Positions 7,608 through 10,659 of a DNA stretch of 10,659 nucleotides are shown piece by piece. This DNA is from Bacteroidota bacterium (GTDB lineage Bacteria > Bacteroidota > Bacteroidia > Chitinophagales > Chitinophagaceae). The stretch lies in assembly GCA_023392575.1 (NCBI GenBank), contig JAEVYV010000196.1, positions 1 through 10,659 of the forward strand, written 5' to 3'. Under the pieces are notes generated by a model that saw nothing but the letters and a program-made list of their open reading frames with translations, searched no databases and had not been told where the DNA came from. Each line of letters begins with the position of its first letter. Positions within the stretch are counted from its first letter, which is position 1. The position numbers and the translations under genes were made by a program.

Positions 7608-8621
7608 ATGAGTACCGTAAAAGTTGCCATTAATGGATTCGGACGAATTGGACGTTTGGTTTTCCGCCAAATTCACGATATGCAGGGTATTGAAGTTGTA
7701 GCCATCAACGATTTAACCAGCCCTCAGGTTTTAGCCCACCTGTTAAAATACGATTCCGCACAAGGTCGGTTTGACCAGGATGTAACGGCTACAGAAAATT
7801 CAATTGTGGTGAATGGCAGCGAAATCAAAATATATGCGCAGAAAGATCCGGCCCAGATTCCCTGGGGCCAGCACGACGTGGATGTGGTGTTGGAGTGCAC
7901 CGGGTTCTTTACCGACAAAGTAAAAGCAGAAGCCCACTTAAAGGCCGGCGCAAAAAAAGTAGTGATCTCTGCGCCGGCAACCGGTGATTTGAAAACGATC
8001 GTGTTTAACGTAAACCACGACATTCTTGATGGCTCGGAAACCATCATCAGTTGCGCTTCTTGTACAACCAACTGCCTGGCGCCAATGGCCAAGGTATTGG
8101 ACGACACATATGGAATTGCAGCCGGTTTGATGACTACCGTACATGCCTACACTAATGATCAAAACACGCAGGATGCCCCGCACCCCAAAGGCGATTTAAG
8201 AAGAGCACGGGCTGCCGCACAAAATATTGTTCCCAACAGCACCGGCGCAGCCAAAGCCATTGGCCTGGTATTGCCCAACCTCAAAGGAAAATTGGACGGG
8301 ACGGCGCAGCGGGTGCCGACCATTACCGGTTCTTTGACCGAATTGACAGTTATGCTGAACAAGCAAACGACGGTTGACGAAGTAAATGCAGCCATGAAAG
8401 CGGCATCCAATGAAAGTTATGGATATACTGAAGACGAGATCGTGAGCACAGATGTTATTGGTATGGCCTATGGCAGTTTGTTTGACGCCACCCAAACCAA
8501 GGTGTTGACCGTTGGCGACAAGCAACTGGTAAAAACCGTTAGCTGGTACGATAACGAAATGAGTTATGTATCGCAACTGGTACGTACCGTTAATTATTTT
8601 GCAAAACTGATCAGCAAATAA
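7608..8621 (+). CDS. gapA: Type I glyceraldehyde-3-phosphate dehydrogenase
   Basis: A 337-residue cytoplasmic enzyme, full family length, that oxidises glyceraldehyde 3-phosphate with NAD+ and phosphate to 1,3-bisphosphoglycerate. NGFGRIGR (10-17 region) is the nucleotide-binding loop, and D35 in AINDLT selects NAD. The active site is ASCTTNCLAP with nucleophile C152, resolving-position C156 and base H179 (TTVHAYTNDQ). SWYDNEMSYVSQL near the C-terminus is the conserved family signature. An additional cysteine, C149, stands where many GAPDHs have asparagine (SNASCTTNC). The start at 7608 gives the canonical N-terminus and has an A/T-rich leader. It is followed by a strong terminator and then pgk, the next enzyme of glycolysis, so the two are neighbours by pathway but probably mostly separate transcripts. 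Confidence 0.97.
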   Translation: MSTVKVAINGFGRIGRLVFRQIHDMQGIEVVAINDLTSPQVLAHLLKYDSAQGRFDQDVTATENSIVVNGSEIKIYAQKDPAQIPWGQHDVDVVLECTGFFTDKVKAEAHLKAGAKKVVISAPATGDLKTIVFNVNHDILDGSETIISCASCTTNCLAPMAKVLDDTYGIAAGLMTTVHAYTNDQNTQDAPHPKGDLRRARAAAQNIVPNSTGAAKAIGLVLPNLKGKLDGTAQRVPTITGSLTELTVMLNKQTTVDEVNAAMKAASNESYGYTEDEIVSTDVIGMAYGSLFDATQTKVLTVGDKQLVKTVSWYDNEMSYVSQLVRTVNYFAKLISK

Positions 8622-8637
8622 GCCACAATCGTTTCAG

Positions 8638-8670
8638 AGCCGGTCTGCCCAAAGCAGACCGGCTTTTTTT
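8638..8670 (+). terminator. Rho-independent terminator downstream of gapA
   Basis: An 11-bp perfect stem (AGCCGGTCTGC at 8638-8648 with GCAGACCGGCT at 8654-8664), loop CCAAA, followed directly by six further T and, after one G, six more. It begins 17 bases past the gapA stop codon. Its strength suggests gapA is largely transcribed apart from pgk. Confidence 0.9.
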
Positions 8671-8697
8671 GTTTTTTGACAAAACATGTGTAAACGG

Positions 8698-8724
8698 TTG
8701 CCATTTATTTTGCCGTTACCTTTA
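8698..8724 (+). promoter_or_regulatory. Candidate Bacteroidota-type promoter for pgk
   Basis: TTG (8698-8700), a 16-base spacer and TACCTTTA (8717-8724) resemble the TTG...TAnnTTTG promoter, with one mismatch in the -7 box and a spacer one base below the usual range. A second near-match, TTATTTTG (8705-8712), overlaps the spacer. The position just after the gapA terminator and 27 bases before the pgk ATG fits a short leader. It also argues against the longer in-frame start at 8686. Confidence 0.35.
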
Positions 8725-8751
8725 AGCATAATTTTCCAAAACCAAAGAACC

Positions 8752-9942
8752 ATGAGCAAGTTTGAACAGTATAATTTTTCGGGGAAAAAAGCATTGGTCA
8801 GAGTGGATTTTAACGTACCCCTCGACGAGAATTACAACATCACAGACGATACAAGGATCCGGGCGGCAATTCCAACCATAAAAAAAATATTGAACGACGG
8901 CGGCAGCGTCATCCTGATGTCGCACCTGGGCCGCCCCAAAGATGGTCCCACAGAAAAATACTCGTTAAAACACCTGGTAAAGCATTTAAGCGAACTGCTG
9001 TCAACCGACGTTCAGTTTGCCAATGATTGTATTGGAGAAGAAGCCGTTGAAAAAGCAAAAGCCTTAAAACCGGGTGAAGTGTTGTTGTTGGAAAACCTGC
9101 GCTTTTACAAACAGGAGGAAAAAGGCGATGAAGCTTTTGCCCAGAAACTTTCTCAATTAGGTGATGTATATGTAAACGATGCATTTGGTACGGCCCACAG
9201 GGCTCATGCATCAACCGCGGTCATAGCCCGGTTCTTTGCACCGGAAAACAAAATGTTTGGCTTGCTTATGGAAAGCGAAGTGGCCAGTGCCGAAAAAGTA
9301 TTGAACAGTGCCGAAAAGCCATTCACCGCCATCATTGGTGGTGCAAAAGTGTCTGATAAAATCCTGATCATCGAAAACCTGATGGGCAAAGCAACCGATA
9401 TCATTATTGGCGGCGGCATGGCCTATACCTTTTTCAAAGCCATGGGAGGACAAATCGGTAAGTCGCTGGTGGAAGAGGACCGCCTGGACACCGCCAAGGA
9501 CTTGCTGAAGATGGCCCAAGCCAAAGGTGTTCGCATCCACCTGCCCGCCGATTCCATCATTGCTGACAAATTTGCCGGGGACGCAGAAGTTTCTTCGGCT
9601 TTAAGCAACACCATTCCGGATGGCTGGATGGGGCTGGACATTGGCGCCTTGGCCTGCGACACCTTCACCAAGGTGATTCACGATTCCAGGACCGTGTTGT
9701 GGAATGGGCCCATGGGGGTGTTTGAAATGGAAAAATTTCAGCACGGAACAAAATGCGTGGCACAAGCCGTTGCCGATGCTACGGAAAAAGGGGCCTTTAC
9801 CTTGGTAGGCGGCGGCGACAGCGTAGCGGCCGTGAACCAATTTGGCTTTGCCGATAAAGTAAGTTATGTATCTACGGGCGGGGGCGCCATGCTGGAATAT
9901 TTTGAAGGAAAGGAGCTGCCGGGCATTGCGGCTTTGAAATAA
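8752..9942 (+). CDS. pgk: Phosphoglycerate kinase
   Basis: A 396-residue monomeric cytoplasmic enzyme that transfers phosphate from 1,3-bisphosphoglycerate to ADP, the first ATP-yielding step of glycolysis. The N-terminal substrate domain has RVDFNVPLD (17-25), R37 in DDTRIRA, SHLGRP (57-62) and NDAFGTAHRAHAS. The C-terminal nucleotide domain has GGAKVSDK, WNGPMGVFE, GGGDSVAA (353-360) and STGGGAMLEY (374-383). All are family signatures. The frame is open to 8686, but MSKFEQYNFSGKKALVRVDFNVP is the normal start and a promoter-like sequence sits upstream of it. No fusion with triosephosphate isomerase is present, unlike some bacterial PGKs. It directly follows gapA, whose product it consumes. 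Confidence 0.97.
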   Translation: MSKFEQYNFSGKKALVRVDFNVPLDENYNITDDTRIRAAIPTIKKILNDGGSVILMSHLGRPKDGPTEKYSLKHLVKHLSELLSTDVQFANDCIGEEAVEKAKALKPGEVLLLENLRFYKQEEKGDEAFAQKLSQLGDVYVNDAFGTAHRAHASTAVIARFFAPENKMFGLLMESEVASAEKVLNSAEKPFTAIIGGAKVSDKILIIENLMGKATDIIIGGGMAYTFFKAMGGQIGKSLVEEDRLDTAKDLLKMAQAKGVRIHLPADSIIADKFAGDAEVSSALSNTIPDGWMGLDIGALACDTFTKVIHDSRTVLWNGPMGVFEMEKFQHGTKCVAQAVADATEKGAFTLVGGGDSVAAVNQFGFADKVSYVSTGGGAMLEYFEGKELPGIAALK

Positions 9943-9993
9943 TGCCAAAATTGCACCCCTTGATTCGTGGTGCATAATTTGATAACACTCATC

Positions 9994-10009
9994 TGTACGT
10001 TTAGGTACA
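9994..10009. promoter_or_regulatory. Short inverted repeat overlapping a -7-like box upstream of lemA
   Basis: TGTAC (9994-9998) and GTACA (10005-10009) are perfect inverted arms around a six-base spacer. The repeat contains TACGTTTA (9996-10003), one mismatch from the TAnnTTTG -7 element, 28 bases before the lemA ATG. No TTG lies 17-23 bases upstream, so the promoter assignment is weak. The arms are short and could arise by chance. Confidence 0.25.
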
Positions 10010-10031
10010 TTTAAAACAAAAACTCTAAAAA

Positions 10032-10659
10032 ATGAAAGCAATTTTATGGGTGATATTAGCCCTTGTTGTGATCCTGGTTTTCATTGGGTGCGGAAGTTAT
10101 AATGGATTGGTCAGCCAGGACGAAACGGTAAAAAATGCCTGGAATAAAGTACAGAGCGATTATCAGCGTCGTGCAGATCTGATTCCTAATTTGGTGAATA
10201 CGGTCAAAGGCGAAGCCAGTTTTGAAAGAGGTACCCTCAACGACGTGATCAATGCAAGAGCAAGGGCCACTTCCATGCAGGTAAGCCCCGAAAACCTTAC
10301 GCCGGAAAACATTCAGAAATTTCAACAGGCCCAGGCCCAGTTATCGGGTTCGTTGAGCCGGTTGTTGGTTACCGTGGAACAATATCCGAATCTTCGGGCC
10401 AACGATGCGTTCCGCAATTTGCAAACGCAATTGGAGGGCACAGAGAACCGAATCAAAGTAGCCCGGAACGATTTCAACAATGCTGTTCAAACCTATAATA
10501 CCAAGGTGCGCAGTTTTCCCACAAACATGGTGGCAGGCGTCATGGGCTTCCATCCCCGTCAGGGCTTTACCGCCGATGAAGGTTCGCAAAACGCACCAAC
10601 GGTTGATTTCGGAGACCAGCAAAGAGCGCCTTCAGTAAATTTTGACTCAACCAGAAAAT
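10032..10659 (+). CDS. lemA: LemA family protein (3' truncated by window)
   Basis: The frame stays open to the window end; 209 residues are visible. MKAILWVILALVVILVFIGC is an N-terminal membrane anchor. C20 could be lipidated, but F at -3 makes a poor lipobox, so a plain transmembrane helix is equally likely. The LemA core follows: GSYNGLVSQDETVKNAWNKV (21-40) and QRRADLIPNLVNTVKGEASF (45-64), then long amphipathic helices with LSGSLSRLLVTVEQYPNLRA (104-123), the ENRIKVARNDFN block (138-149) and the SFPTNMVAGVMGF block (161-173). LemA proteins have a long helical bundle facing the periplasm or outside; their role is not well defined, and they often neighbour TPM-domain genes, which cannot be checked here. 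The tail has two APxVxF motifs (188-193, 199-204). The A-rich leader lacks a Shine-Dalgarno. Confidence 0.92.
   Translation, partial: MKAILWVILALVVILVFIGCGSYNGLVSQDETVKNAWNKVQSDYQRRADLIPNLVNTVKGEASFERGTLNDVINARARATSMQVSPENLTPENIQKFQQAQAQLSGSLSRLLVTVEQYPNLRANDAFRNLQTQLEGTENRIKVARNDFNNAVQTYNTKVRSFPTNMVAGVMGFHPRQGFTADEGSQNAPTVDFGDQQRAPSVNFDSTRK

Noticed and set aside
9946..9981. Imperfect hairpin after pgk (CAAAATTGCACC paired with GGTGCATAATTTG) as a terminator
   Set aside because: The stem has an interior mismatch and bulge, an eleven-base loop and no T-tract afterwards, so I cannot call it a terminator.

Overview
The window reads as chromosomal DNA of a Bacteroidota bacterium, most likely the Chitinophagaceae/Sphingobacteriia side of the phylum. 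This is inferred from several things: an RND efflux pump fused to its outer-membrane channel, A-rich leaders in place of strong Shine-Dalgarno sequences, TAnnTTTG-like -7 boxes, and the style of the GAPDH, PGK, DctA and LemA proteins. I see no tRNA, rRNA, CRISPR array, insertion sequence, integrase or attachment site. Base composition looks even, and no gene-free stretch exceeds 300 bases.

Left part (1-3437, + strand): the 3' end of a heavy-metal RND efflux operon. The first gene is cut by the window edge. It encodes the last third of a CzcA/CusA-type permease fused in frame to a complete TolC-like channel, with a signal-peptide-like segment at the join. Eight bases later comes the lipoprotein adaptor (CusB/CzcB type). 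Together they supply all three parts of a tripartite pump from two genes. A strong hairpin terminator closes the operon.

Middle part (3519-5967, - strand): a Dps-type mini-ferritin, a zinc-dependent medium-chain alcohol dehydrogenase and a SnoaL/NTF2-like lipoprotein. Each has its own upstream gap (126, 226 and 255 bases), so they are probably separate transcription units. The first two suggest stress or redox housekeeping. The third has no assignable function. The gaps at 3993-4118 and 5166-5391 hold no further gene or clear structured element that I could find.

Right part (6223-10659, + strand): a DctA-like C4-dicarboxylate carrier, then the consecutive glycolytic enzymes GAPDH (gapA) and phosphoglycerate kinase (pgk), then the start of a lemA gene that runs off the right edge. 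gapA and pgk catalyse successive steps (G3P to 1,3-BPG to 3-PG), but a clear terminator separates them and pgk has its own promoter-like sequence.

Most of the window is ordinary core genome; I did not find a convincing undescribed system. The points worth a second look are the permease/channel fusion junction, the altered structural zinc site in the alcohol dehydrogenase, the extra cysteine beside the GAPDH active site, the palindrome in front of lemA, and the doubled tail motif in LemA.
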